DNA of 64,000 bases. Source: Cordia subcordata. Its lineage: Eukaryota; Streptophyta; Magnoliopsida; Boraginales; Cordiaceae. This document shows, one piece after another, positions 35,753 to 46,500 of the stretch. Numbering within the stretch: position 1 is the stretch's first letter; each line of letters begins with the position of its first letter. The notes under the pieces are model-generated. The model was not told the DNA's origin. It saw only the letters and a program-made list of their open reading frames with translations, and made no database searches. A program made the translations under genes and the position numbers. The stretch lies in assembly GCA_028554755.1 (NCBI GenBank), contig JAPTOF010000032.1, positions 992,001 through 1,056,000 of the forward strand, given 5' to 3'.

Positions 35753-36933
35753 ATGGAGAAAGATCAATCTTCAAGAGGTGAGAAGAGAAAGAAGAGCTCT
35801 GCTACAAGGGCCCAAAACCATTTGAGAGAGGAAGTGACATGGTGATAGATGTAGAATTCATCAACCAACGCATTTTGGCACATCAAGAGTTGCAAGACTT
35901 CGAGTTTGTGGAGATGGTCAGATTTCAAGGTTGGGTGGATTATTGCACTTTGTCTAAGAATGTTCATAAGAATCTTATTCTTCAATTTTACTATAATATG
36001 TCATTTAGCACTAAGCATGGCTATTGAACAATTGTGACTGATGTTCCTTTTACTTTGACTAAGAGATTGATCGGTGAATGCTTTAATCTATCCAGCCTTC
36101 TAGAAGGTTTAAGATTTATGGTGCTAAGTGTTTCCCATGAGGAGTTTCTGATGATTTTCAAGAAAATGTGAGAAATTATATATCGGAAGAGATTAGTCCA
36201 TGCATGCTTAATGAACTCCTAAGAGCCCATCAATTGCCCATGCAAAAGAGGATTTTCTTTAATTTCTTGAAATGCAACATTGTCTTTAGAAGTGTCAAGG
36301 ATGACATAATTGGTGCACAAAAGGCTCATCATGTATCAAATGTACAAGGAAAAAAGGTTCATTAGCCTACTATTATTCTGAATCTATGCATTATGTGAGC
36401 ATGAAAGGGACTAGTTTGCCATATGGAATGGCTTTAACGAGCATCTGTGAGAGATTTGATGTCATTGGTGATTAAATAGATATTCTACCAAGCATTTACA
36501 CTAAGTATGGATTGAATGCTTATTTAAAGATGAGGTTTTAGAAGTATCAAGGGACATATATCTCTGAAAGCGATTATAAGGATCTTAAACAACATGAAAA
36601 GGGTCACATAAGAAAAACTATGCTTGGAGATTTATTGGAAAGGAATATTGAGAATAAGGAAGCTCTGGAAGAGGAACAAGAGATGAGGAGTGTTGAAGAG
36701 GTTCGGGGAAATGATGTTGAGGATGAAAAATTAGCTGGAGCAATAAAAAGATCTTTGGAGGATTTTGGGACTCAATATGCTTGTGCTAGTGGTGTCTGAA
36801 GCAGTCAACAAAGGCCAACATTTATGCATGTCTTACTTGAGATGAAGGATGATATTAAAGATATCAAAGAATGACAAGCATGGATGAAAGGCAATTTATT
36901 ATGGAGGCTACTTTGAAGAGTTTGATTGACTAG
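35753..36933 (+). pseudogene. Extra 3' ORF of copia A (env-position, unknown function)
   Basis: It starts at an ATG at 35753 with a basic N terminus (GEKRKKSS) and shifts frame near 35840. It then reads FINQRILAHQELQDFEFVE, RFQGWVDYCTLSKNVHKN and LILQFYYNMSF, followed by VPFTLTKRLIGECFNL. This pattern resembles the 'putative plant transposon protein' domain found behind pol in plant retroelements. A central region and an acidic helix-rich C-terminal part (NIENKEALEEEQEMRSVEEV) lead to a stop at 36931-36933. About six internal stops or shifts. Sense ORFs behind pol are a feature of some Sireviruses. No signal peptide or membrane segment is visible, so an envelope role is not supported. Confidence 0.6.
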
Positions 36934-37459
36934 CCCCTCCCCTTCTAATTCCCTCATGATGATTGAAAATTTCATCTTATTGGCTTATTTTTCCAAAAAA
37001 TGCTTTTTTTAAATTTTCTACACTTTAACAACTTATTTTTTTTGCACGCATTTTGCATTGTCATGGATAATCTTTAGTTTTTAGGTTACGGATGTTTATG
37101 AGTATTTTCAATCATGTTGCTTTTACTTCTAACCTTATGATCTTATTTGTTTTGATGATGCCAAAAGGGGGAGAAGGAAGGTTGTGATTAAAGAAATTTG
37201 AAGATTGTGATTAAAGAAGTATGTTGTGATTTTGTTAAGATTATTGATGATGTGATGATTATATTTGGTTATATTATTAAATGGTTTGTGACTTCCTTAG
37301 TAGAACATGCATAGTTTGAGGGGGAGTCCTACTACTCCAATATTCTTAATTGGTTGAAAATGTTCTTAGTAGGAGTTATTAAATTGTCCTTACTTCCTAT
37401 ATCAATGCATTCATCAGTTACTTACTTAAAGATTTGTCATCATAAAAAAAAAGGAAGAT
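36934..37459 (+). other. Copia A 3' untranslated region with several purine tracts
   Basis: CAAAAGGGGGAGAAGGAAGG near 37156, GAGGGGGAG near 37319 and AAAAAAAAAGGAAGAT (to 37459, next to the LTR) are three polypurine tracts. Multiple tracts of the GGGGGAG form before the 3' LTR are described for Sireviruses. No coding sequence. Confidence 0.65.
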
Positions 37460-38748
37460 CGTTAGAATTATTATATGATTATCTTATGTTTTGATGATGA
37501 GAATTAAATTGACGTATGTATGTATGTGATTAAAACGCTTGTGATGATGCTTGTGATGAATAATTGATGTACTTGTAATGAATCTTATAATGAATGGATG
37601 ATTGGATAATGATTCATTATGAGTATTATGGCATATTGCAAAAGTTATTATTGCTTATGGAACTTTTGTGAACTATTGAGATTACTAATATGTTTAGAAA
37701 GTTCTTGCACTATTTGGAGTCATATTATGCCTTGGAAAGAGATTCTATGCCATCGGATGCATCAAGTCATTAGGTGTATTCGTTGATTCTTGAAAACTTG
37801 GCACGGTGACATAAGGATGGAGACGGAAGTTATAAGGAGAGCAGATGTAGTTTTAATCTTGTAAGTTGCCTCCCTTATGTATTCATGTCTTAGATTAGCT
37901 TAGGATTTAGATATTATATGCCTCAAATGTTTATTTGAAAATGATACATGTTTTTCAAAATGTTTTTGAGGTCTAAAAAGTATTTTTGAACCTAGTCTTG
38001 AAGAAAATTGATTTGAACTAAAAAAGATTTTATTGCAGCAAAGTTTTCACTGATAGGCCAAGCCATTTAGGCTATCGGAAGAGCGAGAGTCATCCTAACA
38101 ATGTAATTTTGGTTTTTGAATTGATGGCTATTGGGCGAAGCTATCTAGGCAATAAAACAATGGAACTTCAACCAGATCGTATTGATTTTTGAAAATCTTA
38201 TCCAAAACTAGTTGTTTTTCGTATGCTCTTTTTCCTAACCTTTCCTATAACATTTAAAAGTACAAAACAAAGAGCTTTTAAATTTTTCTCAAGCAACTCT
38301 AGGGTTTGCATTGTAAACCCAAATTCCAACTTGTGCTTACTCTATTTTTTAGATTACTTGTGTATATCTCACGTTGATTTATTGTAATGTTTGGTAATTT
38401 GGTAGATTAGTCTTAGGTGGGATCAAAGATTGAATCTTTACAAGTGAGTTTCCTAACTTGGGGATAAATTAAGATTGTATGGTTGGTTTTTGAGCTAATC
38501 AACTTTTGAAAATCTCAAAATTGTAGTGGAGTGGTTGAAAATCTTGAATGGGATACTTGTGAAGTGGAGATAGACTTGGTAGCCAAACCATCATAAACTG
38601 TTGTGCCTTGCTTTTTAGTTTTCTCCTTTTCGATCTCTTTATTTAACATGATTTTACATGTTACAAGCTTCTGCATATTGGGAAAAATTTCAAAGTCCAA
38701 ATTAATTTTTGTCACTCTATTCACCCCCGGAGCATTTTGCCACTCACA
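37460..38748 (+). repeat. 3' LTR of copia A
   Basis: It starts CGTTAGAATTATTATATG (first base of the expected TG changed to C) after the purine tract and ends CACTCACA. Its 3' half aligns with the two blocks of the 5' LTR. At 1289 bp it is within the range of Sirevirus LTRs. Confidence 0.7.
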
Positions 38749-38813
38749 ATTGCAAATAGAATTATAATTGTGAGCATTTTGCCGCTCACAATTGCAAATA
38801 GAATTATAATTGT
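38730..38813 (+). repeat. 42-bp tandem duplication across the copia A LTR junction
   Basis: GAGCATTTTGCC(A/G)CTCACAA plus TTGCAAATAGAATTATAATTGT occurs twice head to tail. The first 19 bases of the unit are the end of the LTR and the rest is flanking DNA, so the duplication arose after insertion. CTCACAATT ... AATTGTGAG inside forms a 9-bp inverted repeat. Confidence 0.85.
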
Positions 38814-40454
38814 CCTTGCTTGGTTGTATATTTTCAAAATGAACTTAAAAGTTTTCCTTTATATAAGTGACTAAGCAATTATTTTTCTTTTATTTTTCCT
38901 TTCTTTATCCCATTGTTTTTATGTATATTTTTTTTAATTTTTTACTTATTTGCTTTTTTTTTTTGTTTTGAATTTATCTTTTTGATTGAAAAATAAAATA
39001 AAAGTGTTAGATACTAGAGGGAATACACTCTCTTTATGAGGGGATGTAACACATGTTAATTAATCTCCCAAAATCAAAACGTTAACCCAAAAAAGTAATA
39101 ATAATTTTTTTTGAGGGGAAAAAAAACACCAGGAGCCAACCTCTGGAGCTTATGTTGTTGGGCTAGGTTTTGTTTCATTGGGTTTTCTAGCAATAATATA
39201 CTCTTTTTCTTTCACTATCATTTTTTATCCTATAGATTTTTTCCTAGTAAGATTTTTAATGAGACATATTCTTAGAAATAAAGTTTAAGGATTAAAATTA
39301 AAAATTAAAATTTTAAAAATCAAAATTAAAATTTAAAATTATAAATATAAATTAAAAATTAAAAAATTAAAATTAAAGATTGAGAATTAAAAACATTAAA
39401 ATATTAAAATACTTAAAAATAGAAAAGCTAAATATTTAAAAATAGAAAAATTAAAATTAAAATCAAAAATGAAAAATTCAAAAGAAAAATTGGAAAATAT
39501 TAAAAATAGAAATTCAAAAACTAAAAACAAAAAGATCAACTCTTATTGATGTTTTATGTTATATAACTAGCATGAGAGGATCGAGCACTGCCCGATCTGC
39601 CCAGTGCTCGTAAATTTGCATTCTAATTTCATATAGCATATAAATATAGAAAAACAATTATAAAAGAAGATTTCTCAAGTAAGCTGCATTATCTCAATGG
39701 AATAAATATAAATACTACAAGTCTCCTTTCAACACCGTAAACTTGTGCTCTGATTTTACTTTAACATATTAATATCGAAAAACAATTATACATTGTAAAA
39801 TAAATTTCTTAGATAAATTAATATTTCTCAAATGAATAAATATACATTATGCAAGTTTCCTTTTAGTAGCTAGCAAGATAACACAAGAGAATCATTTTTT
39901 TTTAAAAAAATATTTGCACCCAATGCGACTATTCTTCAAATCAGACTCTCATGACATTTGCATACACCACCAAATCATCCATTAGCTTCACATTCTTTAG
40001 AACTTCGGTGTTGTTGATCACCACTAAATAAAAGAAAATTGTAAAATTAATAATTTAAGTACTGTCAAACACACCATGAGTTACCCAAAAATTCTATCAT
40101 GACATCTATCTACTACAAATCTTAAAAAATTCAAATCTCATCCACAGCATACGTATTACTTAACCAATGGTTTCTCTAATCGTCACCATAACTTAATTGA
40201 ACATATAAATCAAACACTCCTGCAAAGAGAGAAGGAAAGAGCATGGGAAATTAAAAAGGAGTAACTAAAGATGCATATATTAGGATCCGATTCAATCTTC
40301 ACATGAATCTTGTTGCCTATCAAGAAAAGCAATCAATACAAGCACCACCATGCAACTTAAAAGCCAAAGTATTTGAACGAGAAACAACAACACAAGACAA
40401 GACAAAAACCTTCTATAAAGTTTCTTTCTTTGCTACAGCTGATAAAAATTATTG
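38814..40454. other. AT-rich intergenic DNA
   Basis: 39280-39530 is nearly pure A/T low complexity built from AAATTAAAATT words. A perfect 9-bp inverted repeat (CGAGCACTG 39582-39590, CAGTGCTCG 39602-39610) stands out as GC-rich. No gene seen. Confidence 0.55.
39609..39870 (+). repeat. Diverged ~127-bp tandem duplication
   Basis: The block from 39609 (CGTAAATTTG) recurs from about 39736 (CGTAAACTTG). Both copies continue with a GAAAAACAATTATA word, AGATAAAT/AAGATTTCT words, TCTCAA(T/A)(G)GAATAAATATA and CAAGT(C/T)TCCTTT. Similarity is partial but in the same order throughout. Confidence 0.65.
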
Positions 40455-41010
40455 TTAATCATAAAGATCAAAACTGGATGCATGAGAATCAGAAAGCTGC
40501 AAGTGAATTCCATCCATATCATCTTCTATTGCTGTCTTGTCCAAATTAGAAGACTTCTTACTTTTTTGCTTTGATTGATAATCTGTATCTATTTCAGATT
40601 CTAACTCAATAATGTTAAGGGCATCCATAAAGTTGTCAGTTTCACTTTCAATGTTCTCAAGCTGGTCATCCCTGATGTTGCCCGCGTTCACTTTTCTATT
40701 ATGAAGCTGGAAGTCTCCATGGTCTTCAATTTCCTTAAAGTTTAGAAGCAGCTCTGTTAGTATCTGCCTCCAGGTTCATGGAGATTGTTCCAAATCTCCC
40801 TTTATGATTAATATACTTTGTTGCAGACTGGTCAAGACTCTCAGAAGCCTTGGTCCCAAAATTAACATCATAGACTGTGGTCTCAAAATGAACATCTTCC
40901 CTCCCTATAGAATCAACTCCAAAATTCCTAGGAAATGTCTTCAAGATTTCATCGTGACAGTAGTCCTGCTTTATGGGTTTCTTCTTTGCTACAGCTAACA
41001 GAAATGCCAT
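40455..41010 (-). pseudogene. Host-gene exon remnant, SCAR/WAVE-like
   Basis: Two minus-strand frames join across a shift near 40735. The upstream one contains GREDVHFETTVYDVNFGTK. The downstream one contains NIESETDNFMDALNIIELES, DTDYQSKQKSKKSSNLDK and an acidic end. The ESETDNFMDALNxIExESE pattern recalls the mid-region of plant SCAR proteins, activators of the ARP2/3 complex in actin nucleation; this is from memory of the family and not certain. No SCAR homology domain, WH2 or acidic CA end is found nearby, so it is at most a fragment. Coding resemblance without an intact gene suggests a captured or decayed exon. Confidence 0.4.
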
Positions 41011-41029
41011 ACAATAGATTGTTTAACTG

Positions 41030-42456
41030 AAGAAAATGATTAGAGAATAACCTTCATCATCTTAATCCATGGGATCTGCCTTATCCTCAGAAGATGTCCA
41101 GCCTGTGTGAGTGAGATTTGTTTTTAATGGAAAAAGCCACATCAGTTAGAGCAGAACATATTGCTTCAGCATTTGTCGCATCTTCAGGGTCATACTCAAA
41201 ACTACCATCTACAAGGGACAATTCGATAAATATCTATAAACTCAGCAAAAGGTGACACGAGAAACGAAAAAAAATGCAAATCCTAAAACTATAGTTGCAG
41301 TTCTTTTTTCAAAACACAATATTGTAAAGGGTGAACATCCTTGCATTTCTAAAGGTATGTTTCCCTTCCTATCAAGTTCAGATGCAGAATCTAACCAAGT
41401 ACAATTACAGAGCATCTTATCATCTTTGTGGCCCAATATCTTTGAAAAGAAATGATTGTTATTCCATCCATCATCCTCTCAATCTGCATCTTCAAGCTGT
41501 CTTCTCATTTTAGGCTGGCAGTCTTCAGCCTCAGGATCCGTTCCGAATACTTCAAATAGAACTCACTAAAACTTTTGGCATGCCAAATCACAAATATATT
41601 GCTGCAAACAAGGTCAAGAACAAAGATCTGCAATGATAATTATAAAAGCATCGCCATTATAATTTTTTTACGTCAACAGCATAAAAGTAATTTCCAAGGA
41701 CCAACTTATAGATACAGACATGAGATCACCCGACCTTGTCTATTACTTCTATTCTTTCCAAATTTTAAGATAGTATTAAAAAAAGGGCTATCCAGAAGAA
41801 TCAAGTAAACAATGGATATATATAAAAAATTAATCGACAGTTTAAGTAAAAGTCAAACAATTGAACATCAAAGGCAGTATGGGTGCAAAAAGCTCCAGCT
41901 ATTCACAAGCCTTGGGAAGGGTCAGACAATACTAACGCAGAAAAGATCAATCTTGAACTAGAACATCTAGATTAGGTTCTTCCGCAGCTACCAAACAAAC
42001 AATTTTTTTTTTTTTTTCAATCTTGAACTATAGCATCTAGATCAAGTTCTTCCTTAGCTATCAAACAAACAATTTTTTTTTCTTTTTCTTTCTTTCCGCT
42101 AAAAAATTTTGAGTAAGTACCAAAAATGCTTAGCTTGCAAAGAAAACTATTTTCCCGATCTCCGAGACCATTAAATCTAAATGAATATAGAAAATTTTCT
42201 CAAAAGTTGCACAAATAGCTCAAAGCAAACAAATAAGAAGAAACCCAGTACATGAAAGGTCCTAATTTCTCTTCGCAATTCTTCATCCACAAAAAAGATT
42301 TAATCTTTTCATGTACTTCAATTTCTCAAACTACACCCAAAACTTTAGCACACAGAAAAAAATTGCGGGAATCTTCATATAAAATTTTCATGTTTAAAAA
42401 ATGGCAGAAAATAATGAGAAAAGAAAAGAGATTCTTTACCTTATCATCCGCCATGA
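41030..42456 (-). pseudogene. Decayed minus-strand gene of unknown identity
   Basis: Pieces look like exons on the minus strand. ATGGCGGATGATAAG|GTAAAG at 42453 is a start codon ending in a good donor (MADDK). An acceptor TTTGCAG lies at about 41602. The exon behind it reads FGTDPEAEDCQPKMRRQLED and GWNNNHFFSKILGHKDDK before LDSASELDRKGNIP (about 41545-41345), with stops at three points. A later block (about 41215-41055) reads DGSFEYDPEDATNAEAICSA and DVAFSIKNK. I do not recognise the protein. It lies head to head with FIPS5, with about 1.1 kb between start codons. Confidence 0.35.
41950..42080 (+). repeat. Tandem duplication of ~70 bp with T tracts
   Basis: TCAATCTTGAACTA(G/T)A(A/G)CATCTAGAT followed by (T/C)A(G/A)GTTCTTCC(G/T)(C/T)AGCTA and CAAACAAACAATTTTTTT occurs twice, at about 41948 and 42019. 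Confidence 0.8.
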
Positions 42457-42918
42457 ACCTTTGCTGCATGACAATCTTTAAATGGTGATTCTATAACTTC
42501 ACGTCAAGTAGGAGTCTACACCATAAAAGATAGATATAAGTGAATGATAAAAATATGTCATGGTAGGGAAGGAGAAAGTGGTAGTGAAGCAAGACTTGAC
42601 AAAAGCACATGCTGACAGAGGAGAAGAAATTGGTGGTGAAGCAGCGCATTTCATCGATTTGCAAAAGCATTCAGACGAGGTCATTTTGGCCATTGGGAGG
42701 GAAAAAAACAAACAGTACAAACGATGTTTGTGTCAAGAAAACCCACGATTTCTTCTTTTATATATATATATATAGAGTAATTTATCATTTAATCATAAAA
42801 TTCTAGTTGCCAAATTAACTTGCAACAACATTTCAACCTAGCCTAATAATAAATGGAAACAAAATAGTCATACAATATCAAATGGGTATTAGATAAGATG
42901 CTTATTAAATTTCACATT

Positions 42919-43130
42919 GGCTTGTTTTGATTGATCATTTTTTAAAAGGTTTTTTTGAAAAGATATTTTTTTGAGAACTTAATTTTTTTTGAAAAAGTTA
43001 TATTTAAGTTTTTTTTAAGAATATTAACTTTTTTTTTAAATTAAGTCAAATAATTATCACAAAAATGTACTTTTTAAAACAAGTACTTCTTCTCAAAAAA
43101 AAAAAAAAAAGAAAAGAATTAAAACACGCC
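42919..43130. mobile_element. Foldback MITE-like element upstream of FIPS5
   Basis: The left end GGCTTGTTTTGATTGAT and the reverse complement of the right end GGCGTGTTTTAATTCTT match at most positions. The interior is made of A- and T-tracts with mutually complementary AAAAAGT(A/T)CTT / AAGTACTT words, so the whole unit can fold back. GTGTTT(G/T)GAT-type ends are common in plant hAT-related MITEs. No clean target duplication was found. Confidence 0.4.
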
Positions 43131-43405
43131 CCAAGTTCAAGCAAAGTCTAGTTAAGTAAGATTTTTTGTATTATAGAGGTTGTATAAAAAAATTCTCTCT
43201 TATATTTTTTATCTTTCTATCTTTATTATTTCTTTTTTTTTATCATTTCTCTCTTTCTCTCGATTATATTTTTTTTCTTTATTATATAATTTTATAATTT
43301 TATAATTCATATATCCTTATGTTTTCTAGTTATTTTTCATAACAAAATTATTCCAAAAAGCATCTCCTTTCCTAAAATCTGCTAATTACATAAAGACGCA
43401 CACGT
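43131..43405 (+). promoter_or_regulatory. Upstream promoter region of FIPS5
   Basis: AT-rich with T/C tracts (43190-43330). It lies between the MITE and the TATA box. No specific factor site is claimed. Confidence 0.4.
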
Positions 43406-43413
43406 TTATAAAT
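43406..43413 (+). promoter_or_regulatory. TATA box of FIPS5
   Basis: TTATAAAT follows CACACG and lies 125-132 bases before the chosen start codon, leaving room for a leader of about 100 bases. Confidence 0.6.
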
Positions 43414-43447
43414 GCGCAATCTTTGCTCGTCTCACAAACCTCAAAAC

Positions 43448-43512
43448 CCTCTCTCGTTGTCTCTCTCTAAAGCGCGCATCCGCGCACTCTCTTCCTCTCT
43501 CTCTCTCTCTCG
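43448..43512 (+). promoter_or_regulatory. CT-rich 5' leader of FIPS5
   Basis: The leader is dominated by CTCTCT tracts, broken by AAAGCGCGCATCCGCGCACT. CT-rich leaders are typical of plant housekeeping genes. It has no ATG between the probable transcription start and 43538. Confidence 0.55.
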
Positions 43513-43537
43513 CACTTACTCACACACTAAACTAAAA

Positions 43538-46500
43538 ATGGAAGACGACGATGAGTTCGGAGATCTCTACACAGACGTCCTCCGCCCCTTTACGACGCCG
43601 GCTGGATCTCAGCCACAGGAAGATATGACCGCTGCCATACCAGCATCGGCAGCTGCTGCCACCAAGACGACGACGACGGAGGTGCCGTTTCAAGACAGTG
43701 GCCAAATCGATCTCAACAACATCGATAGCGACGACGACGAGATTCTTGGCGGGGCTTCCAAGTCCAATTCAAATTCTAATGTTAACCGTAATGATAATAA
43801 TAGTGGTAATTCTTTTATGCAGCGAGAAACCCTAGCTTTCCAACCTGGACTGGAGAAGCGACCAGGCTGGAAGGACACGGATTCTGATCGGGTTCCGAAT
43901 ACGGAAGTGGAGAGGAGCATCGACGGTTTAGCTGGGGGAGGTGAGAAAGGGCGGGAATCAGATATCGGAGCTAGGGCTTTCGACAACATTGAGGATGCGA
44001 TAGCCAAGGAACGTGGTTTTGGAGGATCGAATTTTATGGATGAGGCCGATATCAATGTTGTGGTGGAAGAGGGAGATGATAAAGACGATGACTTGGTGGA
44101 GAAAGATGAGAATTTGGTGGGTAAAAATGAAAATCCTGGGAATTTGGTGAGAGCGAATGAGAATTTTGAGAATCTTGGAGGTGAAGAGGGTGAACCTATG
44201 ATTCCAGGGGTGTCATCAATTCCAGGGGTTTATGGAGGAGTGGGAGACATGGGGGATGCGAATTTTTATGAGGAGGATGATAGTGACAGTGAGGATGACT
44301 TGCAAATTGTGTTGAATAATGATGATGAGCTCGGTCTGATGGGGATGGAGAGAATGGTAGGAATTGGAGGAGAAGAGGATGATGATGAAGACGGGGATCC
44401 TTTAGTTATTGTATCAGATAATGATAATATGGGCCACCAGCCAATTATGGAGGGTCAGGAATGGGGAGAGGAAAAGGGTGCCGGTATGGAGGGGGAGAGG
44501 AGAGAGTTGGGAGATGCCGGGAAAGTGAATGGAGGTGTTGCAGTGCCACCAAAGGTTCCTTATGGCAATCACGCTTACCATCATCCATTCCATTCTCAGT
44601 TCAAGGTCAGTGATGTTGCACACATGGAGTATCGTGTTTACAGCCTCTTGTTTGATGAGAATTTGAGTTGTAAGTTGCATTGTAGCTGTTGTACAGTATT
44701 GTGGAAAGTGGAAAATTAAAGTTGAGCTATGTGATAGTATGTTGTGGTTGGATTGATTGTTGTACTGATTGGAATCTTTCATCAATAAAGTTAAATACAA
44801 GTTTAATTAATTTTAATGTTTATTTTCTGATGCAGTAATTTCACAATGCTTTAAAGTTCACACTGATTATTATGCTTCAATCACCATCAAATCACTCATT
44901 GTCATATTCTTCAAGTTTTAAAGACTGAGACATGGAAGTACTCAAGTTTAGTGATTTGTTTGTCTTGTATGCAATATTGGCTATACCTTTTTGACAGTAT
45001 TATATTTGTGGTTTCTGCAAGTATTATACCAAATCCGTTAATCTCTTGTGTTTCTTTCAAATTTTCTATTGATAGCAAAACTTACTACAAGGAACAAGAC
45101 TGAGCTAAAATTGTCTGCTACTAACCCAGAAACAAAGCTATAACATATCAATTGGCAGCAAACAGTAGTTGAATGTGAAGCATTTTTGTGTCTGCTCAAG
45201 CTGTCTTAGCATGTATTCTTTTTTTTTGATTACATAAGTAACACTAATTATCAGTGAAGGCAGAATATCTAATCAGTTGCTCATGAAATGACCAATTGTG
45301 CAACCTGGGGTATATACCATCTCAAACAATATTATTTTGCTATTTCTTGGAGGTAGTTGAGTGATATTTTCAATTCATTAGTCTCTGATACCTATGCACC
45401 TCTTTGAAATGCCACTTAATGACTAAATTATCTCTAAGGAACATGAAGAGCTAAAGTTTGTTCCTGCTACTGACCAAAAAAAGAAAGCTCCAACACATTT
45501 AAGGATCGCAAACTATTCGTTGAATGTGAAACTTTCTCATTTGTGCTAATTTATGAAACTCGAGCCACCTCAGTATGTCTTCTTTGTTTAATTACATGAG
45601 TCATGAGATGGAAGATAGAACAGAACAAGGACATTTGAAATTATCAACAAGTAGTGATTCCCTTGTATTAACATTTCAAGTTTTGCCTGAATCATCGAAT
45701 TGAATTTATTGCCTCAAATCTTTGGCAACTGGAAGTTGGAAAAGTTTTCCATCTCATGGGGCATGAATATGCAGTGAGAAAGTGGTGATATTTCCTTTCT
45801 TATGTGTATTTCCTTATTCCTATTTCATATGCATGCTTTCCGAAGGCCTGGACTATTTCCTTTATGCCTTTCATTATGATGTGAAATCTAGAAGCATTGC
45901 TATTTCGTGCTCCTTGTCCTGTTCTTTTGCTTTCCCTATTGGACACATTGGATAAAATAGTTGAATTTATCGTAAGCTACAGGTGTGTAGTCGAACTGCT
46001 TATGCTAATTTTCTCTTTTTGATTTGGTGGAGAATTACCTCAATTGGTTTTAAATGATACTCATTTAGCATTACCCTATCTGTCCATGTCAAAGAAATAT
46101 TTTTTCAGATTCTCTTTTCTCTGTTCTGTGCTTTTTCACGAATAGTTAGATTATGCTGTCTTCTGAAAATGTGTAAATTTCTTTAAGTGAAAGATCATGT
46201 ACTGATAACCACTTTGCATGTTGGGGTTACTGTTGATAGGAATATGCATTCTTGGAATTCTCTACATATGAAGAAATTTGATTGGTATTGTATAATAGCT
46301 GCTGTGCTTGTTGGGCTTAATTCATAGACTTTGAACTATTAATTTACCGTTTAATTTATGTTTCATCTTTCTTGAAAAACATGTAGTATGTGAGATCTGG
46401 AGCAGCACCGATGCCTGGAGCAGCTGCTGCAGGCCCTGGAGGAGCACTAGGTCAAGTGCGTCCACCAGTCAATGTGGGCCCTGTTGCTGGACGTGGTAGA

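Larger units (their letters stand above)
11340..38748 (+). mobile_element. Copia element A (Sirevirus-like), host of nested insertions
   Basis: Parts in order: truncated 5' LTR (about 11340-13237, interrupted by a solo LTR), tRNA-Met-type PBS (13240-13252), gag (13297 onward), gypsy insertion (14351-31481), rest of gag-pol (31487-35262), an extra 3' ORF (35753-36933), G-rich tracts, and 3' LTR (37460-38748). The Sirevirus-like call rests on the gag motif ENYVCFMA, the RT motif YVDDIIFGAT, the extra ORF behind pol and the several GGGGGAG tracts before the 3' LTR, all known features of that lineage. All coding parts carry stops and frameshifts. The first part of the 5' LTR (matching 37460 to about 38240) is missing or unrecognisable left of 11340. 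Confidence 0.75.

Noticed and set aside
43412..43537. In-frame upstream ATG as FIPS5 start
   Set aside because: It overlaps the TATA box, and the CT-rich stretch it would encode looks like leader. The ATG at 43538 opens the acidic N terminus typical of the family.
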